From DASWTL01 sp036405495 (lineage in GTDB: Bacteria; Bacteroidota; Bacteroidia; Sphingobacteriales; Sphingobacteriaceae): a DNA stretch of 9,549 bases. The stretch spans positions 1-9,549 of the forward strand of contig DASWXL010000026.1 of assembly GCA_036405495.1 (NCBI GenBank), written 5' to 3'. The translations under genes were made by a program, and so were the position numbers. The notes beneath the pieces were generated by a model. The model was not told the origin of the DNA, made no database searches, and was given only the letters and a program-made list of their open reading frames with translations. Shown in pieces: positions 1-7,048 of the stretch; position 1 is the first letter of the stretch, and every line of letters starts with the position of its first letter.

Positions 1-1193
1 AGCAGCTCCTTTCTACGCTCGGCAAGGATCAGCTTTAGGGCTTCTTCAGCATTGGCTGCGGTGAAGGGTACGAATGTTCCGGTTTTCCAGCGCTTTTCAA
101 GCAGGGTGTTCAAATCCTTTAATGCATCCGGTGCTTTTCCCTGACGTGCAAAGCTTTCCGAGCGGATAAGGTACATTTCGTCTGTCGCCAGGCCGGAGAA
201 GACATCGCCGTTGCCGTTATACCCGCCTCTGAAGTTGATAACTCCGTTACCGCGGTTGTTGAAAAAGACCGCTTTTCTCAGGTCATTGGCGGCGTATGAG
301 TTATGCAGAGCCGGTTCAACTGTGGTGGCCGCGGATGTGAAATACGAGAACACCGTGTTCCTCGAAAAATAGATCACCTCGTCATTGCCGTTCGGCAGGG
401 AAGGTGGAAGCGGCCGCGGTGCAGCAGGATTTAGCGAGTTGTAGTCGATCAGTTTGTTGTTCAGCTCAAGGGAGGCTGCAGCATATTCTCCCGCCTTATC
501 GTAGTTCTCCATCGCCAGGTAAACCCGGGCAAGCAATGCATTGGCGGCAGTCTTTGACGGCCGCGTTTTATAAGCCGTCTGAACCGGCAGAAGTTTCTCT
601 GCTGCGGTGATATCGTTGATCACCTGGTCATACGCCTGCTGCACCGTCCCGCGGCCTGGCCTGTCGTTCACGTTTGATGAGAGCCGGACAGGCACCCCCG
701 GCAAGTTGCCCGCGGTACTCTTTTCATAGGGCGCGGCGAAAGCCTGCAGGAGGTTGAAATGAGCATAAGCACGGATAAACAAGGCGCTTCCCTTCAGTGC
801 GTTTATCTCAGCCTCGGAAGTCTTACCCGGCTGCAGTTTTTCAGCGGCTTTCAGGGCGACGTTCGCATAGAACACCTGTTTGTATGGCGTTTCCCAGTCA
901 GTAACGGTTGCTACCTGCTGTTTCTGATCCGACCAGATGTACGTCGTTCTCTCTAGCTCTGTAAACAACGCACCATAACCGGCATCGGTGATGTAGAAAT
1001 CATCGGAACTTATTTCCGGCAGGGCAGGAGTGAGATTGATGATGACGCCGTTGTTGTCCAGTAACGCCTGTATTTCTTTAGCCGTAGTCGGCACCAGTAG
1101 TGCTTTGTCAGGCTTTGCTTCAAGGAATTCCTTATCGCACGACAGGATAGTGCAGCATGTTGCCGCTATAAAAAGTAGTTTAAATGTTTTCAT
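1..1193 (-). CDS. SusD/RagB-family nutrient-binding outer-membrane lipoprotein (3' end outside window)
   Basis: Reading leftwards from ATG at 1191-1193, the frame stays open for 397 complete codons to the window edge, so the C-terminus is missing. The N-terminus MKTFKLLFIAATCCTILSC is a lipoprotein signal with the lipid-carrying Cys at residue 19, followed by DKEFLE. A K-D/E-rich stretch right after the Cys fits the surface-export signal described for Bacteroidota lipoproteins. Family marks are the GLATDEMYLIRSE segment, a TPR-like helix pair (ARQGKAPDALKDLNTLL), and LAERRKEL at the very edge, which in SusD proteins lies roughly 80-100 residues before the end. SusD proteins sit as a lid on the SusC channel and bind a glycan, peptide or other oligomer. 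The gene follows the SusC gene by 75 bases on the same strand. The substrate cannot be told from the sequence. Family assignment is secure. Confidence 0.95.
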   Translation of the reverse strand, partial: MKTFKLLFIAATCCTILSCDKEFLEAKPDKALLVPTTAKEIQALLDNNGVIINLTPALPEISSDDFYITDAGYGALFTELERTTYIWSDQKQQVATVTDWETPYKQVFYANVALKAAEKLQPGKTSEAEINALKGSALFIRAYAHFNLLQAFAAPYEKSTAGNLPGVPVRLSSNVNDRPGRGTVQQAYDQVINDITAAEKLLPVQTAYKTRPSKTAANALLARVYLAMENYDKAGEYAAASLELNNKLIDYNSLNPAAPRPLPPSLPNGNDEVIYFSRNTVFSYFTSAATTVEPALHNSYAANDLRKAVFFNNRGNGVINFRGGYNGNGDVFSGLATDEMYLIRSESFARQGKAPDALKDLNTLLEKRWKTGTFVPFTAANAEEALKLILAERRKEL

Positions 1194-1217
1194 TTTTTGG
1201 CTCTTTAAGCCTCTCAA

Positions 1218-1236
1218 GCCCTCTCACTGAGAGGGC
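1218..1236 (-). promoter_or_regulatory. Perfect hairpin in the susC-susD-type intergenic gap
   Basis: The arms GCCCTCTC (1218-1225) and GAGAGGGC (1229-1236) are perfect complements around a 3-base loop, an 8-bp GC-rich stem. It lies 25 bases upstream of the SusD start and 32 bases past the SusC stop. No T-run follows it on the minus strand, so it does not look like a full intrinsic terminator. It may be an RNA processing, stability or partial-attenuation element that sets the SusC to SusD ratio. That role is inference. Confidence 0.5.
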
Positions 1237-1268
1237 CGATCGGCGATAATCAAACAACTAATATTTTC

Positions 1269-4200
1269 CTAAAAATCCACCCTCAATCCTGCTGCGATCG
1301 TCCGTACGGGCGGACCGGTCTGAAAATCTGGGTCAATGCCTGCATCATTTGCTTTCCATAGTAACCCGAGGTTATTTGCATATACATACAGCTGTGCACG
1401 CGCAAAAGGCAGTTGAGGGATGTTCGTAAAGTCATAACTGATGTTCACATCCTGTAACCGGATATGATCTCCTTTCTCCACCAGCGCTTCCGAATAGAGA
1501 TAAAGGTTATCACGGGCGAATGAAGCCGAGGCAGGCATTGACGGCACATTTGTCAGCAGTTCATCGCCCGGTTTCTGCCAGCGCAGATAATAGTCACCGT
1601 GACCGCCTTTTCCCGTGAGAACCGACGAGTAGTTTACCGATGCTCTCCTGAAGTAGTAACCCAGCCGGTAACTGATATTTGCAGAGAACGAAAGGTTCTT
1701 CCATGAAAACGTGTTACGCAGTGCTCCGAATGTAACCGGCCGTGAAGGACCATGATGCACCATCGTTTCGGGGGCAGTGCCCGAAATGATCTGCGCATAG
1801 CTGGTGCTTACCTCGCCGTTCACATAGCCCTGCGGATTCCCGTTCTGCGGATTAAGGCCCGCCCAGCGGTAGCTGTATATCGAATAAAGCGGTTTCCCTT
1901 CAAGCGGGAATACCGACCCTTCAGAGAACTGAACATAATTGCTTGCGGATGCCTTCACCTTATAATCCGTCACCTTATCGGCGGCATAACTGAACAGGAA
2001 GTTCGTTTGCCAGCTGAAGTTACCCTGAATGTTTCTGCTGTTCAGAACAAGGTCGACACCCTGACCTTTCGTATCGGCAGTATTGCCCCTAAAAGAAGTG
2101 ATCCCTGTTGAAGGCGGGAACGGAGTATCGCCGATCAGGTCGGTGCCTTTCTTCCTGTAGTAATCAATGCTTCCGTTCAGTACGTTGTTCCGCGTCCCGA
2201 AATCAATACCCATGTTTAACATGCCCACCCGTTCCCAGCGCAGCTCCGGGTTTGGCGGGTTGATAATGGTGGCATAGGGGAGGAAGGTCTGGTAAGCACC
2301 TGTGGTGTACCGGGCAGTAGTATAGGCAGAAATGCTCTTGCTGATGTTGCCATTATACCCGTACGTGACACGCATCTTCAGGTAAGGCAGAAAGCTGAAT
2401 TTGTAAAAATCCTCATCGCTCAGAACGTAGCTTACCCCGGCCGACCATAAAGGCACACTTCGCTGGTTGCTTTGCACGCCAAACAGGTTGCTCTTGTCGA
2501 TGCGTGCGCTGGCCGAAATCGTATACCGGCCTTTATAGGTGTATGCCGCATTTGCGTAATAGCTCAGGTACCGGTCGATGAGGTCGGAACGGCTGTCGTT
2601 ATTGGTGATGGTGCGGAATGAAGACGGGTTTACATAAGAGGCGAACCGGGTAACGTAGTCGACAGGTATGGCGGTGGCATGTTCCGTGTCATACCCGTAA
2701 AGCCTTGAAGTGGCGTTAACCATGTGCATATCGCGGAGCTCTGCGCCGATAAGTGCAGATACCTGGTTCAACTTCCAGTTGCGGTTATAGTTGAGCTGTC
2801 CCCGAACATTATGCGCTGTCGTAGTGCCGCCGGTTAGATCCAGGATGCCGCCTTCCGGCACAGCCCTCGTCAGTACACCGTTTACAAGCGAGGTGAACAT
2901 ATTGATCTCGTTGCGGGTATAGTAACTGTCTTCGCTTTGCAGGTTGCGGCCTTCGCTGAAATTTCGCTGGTACTGGTACAATGCCTCGGCCTGCAGACCC
3001 GGAAGTATTTTGTACCTTAAACCTGCATTCACCCGGTAATCTGTTCCGGTGCTCGTGTTGTCGGCCAGTTCCAGGTCCTGCAGCGGACTGTATTTCCAGT
3101 CGAGCAGCTCCGGCTGTTGCGCTAGCGCTGTTTCAATGTAGCCGCTCCTGTAGTCCCTTATTGTACTCATATAACCGCCGCTGCCATCGGTAAGCCGCGC
3201 ATAGGGGTAAAGGCTGCTGCCGGGAACAAGCACAAGGGAGTTTGGGCCGCCGTTGTTCAGATCCCTCTGGCTGTTCACATAATAAAGCCCGGTGGTCAGC
3301 TCAAGCTTTTGCTTCAGCAGCGAGTAAGAGGAGTTGGCATTCAAACTGACGCGGCTGTAACCGTTGCGTCTGAGGTTGTCCAAATTCCGGTTAAAACCCG
3401 CCGAAACATAATAACGCTGGTTCCCGGCTCCGCCGCTCAGGCTAAGGGAATGCTGCCTGTTCACGCTGTTGCGGTAAAGGTACTTCTCAAAGTCATTACG
3501 CACATCCAGCTGCTTCCACGCTTCAAGTTGCGTATTTGCCGCGGCCGCACTTACCTGGCCGTCCCGCTGCGCTATGAGGAGTTCCACCGCCGGTGTCAGC
3601 GCCGTTTTAAATAATGAGCTTTCTGTACTGTTGTAGTACCCGCGGTTGAACAGCATCCGTTCGGTCTCGATAAAATCGGCCGTGCTCATTCTCGGCTGAT
3701 AGAACAGGTCCGGTTTTTCGCCAACGGTAACGTTGGTGTTGAACGTAACCTTCGGAGTGCCCGTCAGCTTTCCTTTCTTTGTCGTGATTACAATAACGCC
3801 GTTTCCGGCTCTTGAGCCCCAGATCGAAGCAGCGGCCGCATCCTTCAGCACCGTAACCGATGCCACGTCGTTCGGGTTGATATTATCCAGGTCGCCGTCG
3901 TACGGGAAGTTGTCGATAACGATCAGGGGCCGGGCATTAGCATACAGTGTACTTTGCCCCCTGATGCTGATGTCACTGCCGCCCTTCCTGTTAAATACAA
4001 GACCAGGCACAACATCCTCAAGCCTGCTCAACAGGTCAGTGCTCACCCTGCGGTTAAGCAGCTTTTCGTCAGCAAGAGTAAACGATCCTGTAGCCCGTTC
4101 TTTCGGTACCGACTGGTAGCCGGTAGAAACAACCACCTCTTTCAGCGAGTGCTCATCTTCGTCCAGGGATATAACGAGCAAAGAACCGTGGGGGAGCTGC

Positions 4201-4451
4201 ACCTTCTGCTCCTTCGTTTTGTAGCCGATGAAGGAAACCTGAAAGGTGACCTCCGGGTCCGAAGCGGTAAGAGTAAACCGACCAAGGCTGTCGGCAGAAA
4301 CGCCGGAGGTGCTGCCCTTTATTTTCACGGCAGCCCCGGGTAGCGGATTGCCATCCCCGGCTGAAATCACCTTCCCGGTGATCCTGGTTTGCGCCCGGCA
4401 CATCCCGTGCAGGCTCAGTAGTATGAGAGTATAGAATAAAAGTCTTTTCAT
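1269..4451 (-). CDS. SusC/RagA-family TonB-dependent outer-membrane transporter
   Basis: This 1060-aa protein has the usual length and order of the family. A signal peptide (residues 1-20, likely cleaved between MCRA and QTRITG) is followed by a carboxypeptidase-regulatory-like beta domain (about 22-98, with GYKTKEQKVQL). Next come a TonB-box-like segment, KEVVVSTGYQ (about 104-113), a plug domain (about 115-228) and a long beta-barrel ending in aromatic-terminated LRVDF. The plug contains the SusC signature around residues 201-228, VLKDAAAASIWGSRAGNGVI then VITTKKGK. The STN secretin/TonB domain found in receptors that signal to FecR anti-sigma factors is absent. Energy-driven import through the outer membrane would use TonB-ExbBD. 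It sits 11 bases after the thioredoxin-like gene and before the SusD gene, so co-transcription is likely. The start follows an A-rich stretch (TAAAAAAC), as is common in this phylum. Substrate unknown. Confidence 0.97.
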   Translation of the reverse strand: MKRLLFYTLILLSLHGMCRAQTRITGKVISAGDGNPLPGAAVKIKGSTSGVSADSLGRFTLTASDPEVTFQVSFIGYKTKEQKVQLPHGSLLVISLDEDEHSLKEVVVSTGYQSVPKERATGSFTLADEKLLNRRVSTDLLSRLEDVVPGLVFNRKGGSDISIRGQSTLYANARPLIVIDNFPYDGDLDNINPNDVASVTVLKDAAAASIWGSRAGNGVIVITTKKGKLTGTPKVTFNTNVTVGEKPDLFYQPRMSTADFIETERMLFNRGYYNSTESSLFKTALTPAVELLIAQRDGQVSAAAANTQLEAWKQLDVRNDFEKYLYRNSVNRQHSLSLSGGAGNQRYYVSAGFNRNLDNLRRNGYSRVSLNANSSYSLLKQKLELTTGLYYVNSQRDLNNGGPNSLVLVPGSSLYPYARLTDGSGGYMSTIRDYRSGYIETALAQQPELLDWKYSPLQDLELADNTSTGTDYRVNAGLRYKILPGLQAEALYQYQRNFSEGRNLQSEDSYYTRNEINMFTSLVNGVLTRAVPEGGILDLTGGTTTAHNVRGQLNYNRNWKLNQVSALIGAELRDMHMVNATSRLYGYDTEHATAIPVDYVTRFASYVNPSSFRTITNNDSRSDLIDRYLSYYANAAYTYKGRYTISASARIDKSNLFGVQSNQRSVPLWSAGVSYVLSDEDFYKFSFLPYLKMRVTYGYNGNISKSISAYTTARYTTGAYQTFLPYATIINPPNPELRWERVGMLNMGIDFGTRNNVLNGSIDYYRKKGTDLIGDTPFPPSTGITSFRGNTADTKGQGVDLVLNSRNIQGNFSWQTNFLFSYAADKVTDYKVKASASNYVQFSEGSVFPLEGKPLYSIYSYRWAGLNPQNGNPQGYVNGEVSTSYAQIISGTAPETMVHHGPSRPVTFGALRNTFSWKNLSFSANISYRLGYYFRRASVNYSSVLTGKGGHGDYYLRWQKPGDELLTNVPSMPASASFARDNLYLYSEALVEKGDHIRLQDVNISYDFTNIPQLPFARAQLYVYANNLGLLWKANDAGIDPDFQTGPPVRTIAAGLRVDF

Positions 4452-4462
4452 GTTTTTTAGCG

Positions 4463-5926
4463 TTAATGATTTTCAAGTTTGTCCCTTATCACCAGTCTTT
4501 CCATCACTCGTTCTTTCTCAATAAATTCCAGGTCATATTTCTTCAAAGCGGTATTCAAAGCTATCACGTCGCTCATAGTGGCGCCTACTTCCATATCCAC
4601 CCATTCCGTGTATCCCGTTTCATTTACTACCGGGACATCCGAGTGCTGCATGTATACCACGTTAAGCTGATCGATCAGCCGCTGAAGGGGGAAGTTCTGA
4701 AGCGTAAAGCCGAAGGGATCGAACCGGGTATCGCTTTTGCCGCCCCTGCTCTTCAGTTTATCTTCATCTGATGTTCTTACCAGTGCTATGTATTTCGATG
4801 GCCGCTTTTCAATTGTGGCTGCATACTGCGGGAGAAGCCGTTCAAGATCAATGCGCATCATATCATACGCCTGCTTCTGTAAACTAAGGGGTAGCAGCAG
4901 CTCATAGGTGTGACCGTTGTCCTTCAGCCAGTCGAGGTATTCGCCGCCGATCTTATCTGAACTCATTTTCGCCGGGTCCTTGACCTCCACGATGATCTTT
5001 CGCTTCAGCGGGATGCCCTTATCTGCATAGGCAAGCGAGAACAGGGAGCGGAGGGTACTGTTGCGGGCCGTAAGCCTTACCGTACTGTCGGTGCGGAAAA
5101 AGCCCGTCCCTCCCGGCAGTCCGGGAACATAACCGGTGTAGATGCTGCGGTACTTTACTGCGTTTCCGGTACCGGCATTGCCGTCAATAAACAATGGCCT
5201 TGTGCGGTCGTACGCAAGCATGACGTCCTTCTTCTCACGTATGCCCGTTTGGTTTCCATCCAGTATCTTCCGGATATTCTCAGCATTTACCTGCTGAAAC
5301 TCAGTGATCGCCCTGATGATGCCGTTGCCGTCTATCCATACATAGTGGGGATAATAGCGATGCGGAAACAGCGGTGAAAGCTGCTTGTCGTTAACCGCAG
5401 TTCGCAGCAGGATGCCGTGCGCTTTTTCAAGTTTAGCCAGAAAAGGCTTTATCTCTTCCTCTTTCTGATAGGTTATCGGCAGAAACTCAAGTTTGCCGGC
5501 GAACTGCTTCTGCAGGCTGTCGGCCATGGGCAGGGTGGATATGCATGCCGAACACCAACTGGCCCAGAAATCCAGTATCAGCAGCTTGCCTTTATAGTCA
5601 CTGATCTTTACGGAAGGAGCAGGGGAGTTGATAATGTTACCGACGGTGACATCCGGCATTTCCTGCCCGATCTGAAGGCCGTCCAGGCGGGCTTGCCCGA
5701 CTGTATCGTTCAGGCGGGTGTCGCCTATTTGCAATCCTTTTGGTTTGCCCTGTCCACTGACAGCCGTAACAATGATAAACATTTGAAGTATCAGAATTAC
5801 AACTGCAACGAATGCGATCAGCAGATTATGGTCTATCTTTCGAAGCTTCCGCTTCCATATTATATATAGTGCCCGTATCCAATTTTTGGGCATAAGGGTG
5901 GCCGTTAAGCCAATTTTTCGTTTCAT
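4463..5926 (-). CDS. Membrane-anchored TlpA-like thioredoxin-fold protein with C-terminal DUF3738-like domain
   Basis: This 487-aa protein has a basic N-terminus and one membrane segment (about 36-56, LLIAFVAVVILILQMFIIVT), which places the rest in the periplasm. Residues about 85-225 are a TlpA/AhpC-TSA-type thioredoxin fold. Marks are ILDFWASWCSAC with the redox pair Cys125 and Cys128, and a cis-proline candidate, Pro193, in YYPHYVWIDG. The second half (about 235-487) lacks thioredoxin features. Its end (FPLQRLIDQL, PVVNETGY, ALKKYDLEF, RLVIRD) resembles DUF3738/TIGR03435, a family of unknown role first noted in soil Acidobacteria. The linker repeats GLQIG (residues 64-68 and 83-87). It is the first gene of the probable operon with SusC and SusD, 11 bases before SusC. 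A disulfide or folding role for envelope proteins is likely from the CxxC. A peroxiredoxin-like role is less likely. ATG at 5926 is used; an alternative at codon 12 would shorten only the cytoplasmic tail. Confidence 0.9.
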   Translation of the reverse strand: MKRKIGLTATLMPKNWIRALYIIWKRKLRKIDHNLLIAFVAVVILILQMFIIVTAVSGQGKPKGLQIGDTRLNDTVGQARLDGLQIGQEMPDVTVGNIINSPAPSVKISDYKGKLLILDFWASWCSACISTLPMADSLQKQFAGKLEFLPITYQKEEEIKPFLAKLEKAHGILLRTAVNDKQLSPLFPHRYYPHYVWIDGNGIIRAITEFQQVNAENIRKILDGNQTGIREKKDVMLAYDRTRPLFIDGNAGTGNAVKYRSIYTGYVPGLPGGTGFFRTDSTVRLTARNSTLRSLFSLAYADKGIPLKRKIIVEVKDPAKMSSDKIGGEYLDWLKDNGHTYELLLPLSLQKQAYDMMRIDLERLLPQYAATIEKRPSKYIALVRTSDEDKLKSRGGKSDTRFDPFGFTLQNFPLQRLIDQLNVVYMQHSDVPVVNETGYTEWVDMEVGATMSDVIALNTALKKYDLEFIEKERVMERLVIRDKLENH

Positions 5927-5970
5927 GGTTTAGTTGGTTAGTTAGAAATTGGTTAGGAAAACATCTCGCG

Positions 5971-6050
5971 TTGTCACCTTGAGCGTAGTCGAAAGGCGTC
6001 ATTGCGAGGGACGAAGGATGGCCTGTGAACGAGGGTGACGTGGCAATCCC
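5971..6050. repeat. REP-like interspersed extragenic repeat
   Basis: The segment contains TTGTCACCTTGAGCGTAGTC (from 5971) followed by CGTCATTGCGAGGGACGAAG (from 5997) and then GACGTGGCAATCCCC (from 6037). Short inverted pairs are visible (CGTCA 5997-6001 with TGACG 6036-6040; ATTGC 6001-6005 with GCAAT 6043-6047). From memory, near-identical strings (GTCATTGCGAGG..ACGAAG.. and ..CTGAGCG.AGTCGAA..) recur between genes in many Bacteroidota genomes. Its chance translation, including AMTPFDYAQGD, is a common false protein in databases. Only one copy lies in this window, so the repeat status rests on that recognition. Confidence 0.65.
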
Positions 6051-6216
6051 CCGAATAGGGGCTCTGCCGAACCAAACTAACAGACCACAAATAGAACCCG
6101 GCAGGGAAAGAATAATCTCAATTTCAACCAACACATTTCCAGCCGGCTCCAGAAGCAAATCACTCAGGAGCGGTTATAAGATTTTTAAGGAAGAATTTAA
6201 TTGAATAAAACATCAT

Positions 6217-6237
6217 ACTCGTATTTAAAATACGAGT
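6217..6237. repeat. 21-base palindrome with 10-bp perfect arms
   Basis: ACTCGTATTT (6217-6226) and AAATACGAGT (6228-6237) are perfect inverted copies around a single central A. It lies 296 bases before the regulator start and 291 bases before the thioredoxin-like gene, almost midway between the divergent transcripts. It could be an operator for a dimeric DNA-binding protein or a hairpin. No T-run follows on either strand that would make it a good terminator. Confidence 0.6.
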
Positions 6238-6292
6238 CCCCGGATGCAGAAACAATAAATGTGGGGTCTGCAAACCATGGCTACATACAAGC

Positions 6293-6412
6293 TTCTGACA
6301 CCTTACGTGACATGGAATTACAGCAGCCCCCACATCTACTTAGACATACAAATATAGCACACCAAAAGTAGAATAGGGGTTAATTCTGCTGTCTTACGTC
6401 ACGGTGTCAGAA
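6293..6412. repeat. Long imperfect hairpin (possible structured RNA or MITE-like element)
   Basis: Five helix segments nest inside one another. TTCTGACACC 6293-6302 pairs with 6403-6412, GTGAC 6307-6311 with 6398-6402, and ACAGCAG 6320-6326 with 6386-6392. CCCC 6328-6331 pairs with 6376-6379 and TCTACTT 6335-6341 with 6366-6372. That gives 33 base pairs over 120 bases, with internal loops and a 24-base terminal loop. This is well beyond what I would expect by chance in an intergenic stretch. It could be a small RNA, an upstream regulatory RNA of the following regulator gene, or a MITE-like remnant with 10-bp terminal inverted repeats. I see no clear target-site duplication. No reverse transcriptase lies nearby, which argues against a retron RNA. 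The strand of any transcript is unknown. Confidence 0.55.
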
Positions 6413-6467
6413 ATGCAGCCGTAAGACTCTTAAATTAATCGCCTAATCTATAATAGTTTAAAGATAC

Positions 6468-6513
6468 ATATAATTTCAAACAAAACAAAACCATGCACTA
6501 TTTGAAATTGTAT
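6468..6513. promoter_or_regulatory. Inverted repeat, candidate operator of the XRE regulator
   Basis: ATATAATTTCAAA (6468-6480) and TTTGAAATTGTAT (6501-6513) are inverted copies matching at 12 of 13 positions, with a 20-base spacer. The half-site centres are 33 bases apart, about three helical turns, so both would face the same side of the DNA. The pair ends 19 bases before the regulator's ATG, a usual place for autoregulation by XRE-type repressors. Binding is inferred from position and symmetry only. The region is AT-rich, which raises the chance of accidental symmetry. Confidence 0.45.
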
Positions 6514-6532
6514 TAAAAAGTCCATTTGCTTA

Positions 6533-7048
6533 ATGAAACACTTAAGCAAAGTAATAATCGGAGGGAATGTCAAGGCTTTAAGGGAGGCCTTGGGACTATC
6601 TCAACATGATTTTTCGATAGTTACAGATCTCTCAAAGCGTTCTATTGCAAATATTGAATCCGGCGAAAAGGGCTATAATTTAGATTTACTTGATAAGATA
6701 TTAGAGTTTTTTCAGCTCCAATTAGTTGATATTTCAAGCCGGGAAATCAAAATACCGGATGATTTTCGTGAAAGTATTATCAAGTTCCACAAAGGAAGAA
6801 ATAGTCCTTCATTTGAAACACTCGTTGGAAAGCCAACAATTGTATATGCGATAAAATACAAGCTTTTAAAGTCAACCCTCCTTGATAAGCCGAGAGAAAT
6901 TAAGGAGATCAAAGACTTTTTTTTAGGTATCAAATGGGAATATATCAGTTCTTCGATTTCCAACGCCTTGAAAAGAATGCCGGATTTAATTGAAGTAACG
7001 AAGCAGGAGGGAAAGAAGAATACGTTTTTGTATTCAAGGAAGAAGTAA
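6533..7048 (+). CDS. XRE-family transcriptional regulator with possible C-terminal winged-helix domain
   Basis: This 171-aa protein begins with a lambda-repressor-like helix-turn-helix (about residues 12-66). Visible in it are VKALREALGLSQHDFSIVTD, the recognition-helix region LSKRSIANIESGEKG, and the closing helix LLDKILEFFQL. Residues about 67-95 look like a linker. The C-terminal part (about 97-170) has a helix (KPREIKEIKDFFLG), a second helix (YISSSISNALKRM) and a basic hairpin-like end (EGKKNTFLYSRKK). That could be a second, winged-helix DNA-binding unit; this is my reading and not a recognised family. No protease or ligand domain is evident. It is the first gene of the plus-strand cassette, 157 bases before the nuclease-like gene. 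GC is low (about 30% in one sampled line) against about 50% in the uptake operon, suggesting transfer. Probably a repressor of its own promoter and perhaps of the genes behind it. Confidence 0.9.
   Translation: MKHLSKVIIGGNVKALREALGLSQHDFSIVTDLSKRSIANIESGEKGYNLDLLDKILEFFQLQLVDISSREIKIPDDFRESIIKFHKGRNSPSFETLVGKPTIVYAIKYKLLKSTLLDKPREIKEIKDFFLGIKWEYISSSISNALKRMPDLIEVTKQEGKKNTFLYSRKK

Larger units (their letters stand above)
5927..6532. other. Divergent intergenic region without a supported gene, rich in repeats
   Basis: These 606 bases separate the minus-strand uptake operon from the plus-strand cassette. Next to the operon start, CTAACCAA occurs twice on the minus strand (plus-strand TTGGTTAG at 5934-5941 and 5949-5956). 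Further right come a REP-like repeat, a 21-base palindrome, a 120-base long hairpin and an inverted repeat before the regulator; these are listed separately. Promoters for both transcripts should lie here. I found no clear TTTG / TAnnTTTG pair of the Bacteroidota type on either strand. A TATAAT at 6449-6454 has no matching upstream box. The reading frame spanning 5826-6158 on the minus strand is a translation of the repeat, not a gene. Confidence 0.7.

Noticed and set aside
404..1230. Plus-strand open frames of 65-68 codons within the SusD gene
   Set aside because: They lie antisense to a clear SusD coding frame and show no family features.
1752..4343. Plus-strand and alternate-frame open frames inside the SusC gene (70-129 codons)
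   Set aside because: They are antisense or shifted shadows of a long, family-typical coding sequence and have no recognisable protein features.
5826..6158. Minus-strand open frame of 110 codons overlapping the thioredoxin-like gene start
   Set aside because: It translates the REP-like repeat (AMTPFDYAQGD is a familiar false translation) and overlaps the better supported gene in another frame.
6217..6427. Retron-type non-coding RNA
   Set aside because: The inverted repeats are suggestive, but no reverse transcriptase gene is present; the next gene encodes an XRE regulator.
6712..6963. Minus-strand open frame of 83 codons inside the XRE gene
   Set aside because: Shadow of the real gene in an AT-rich stretch.
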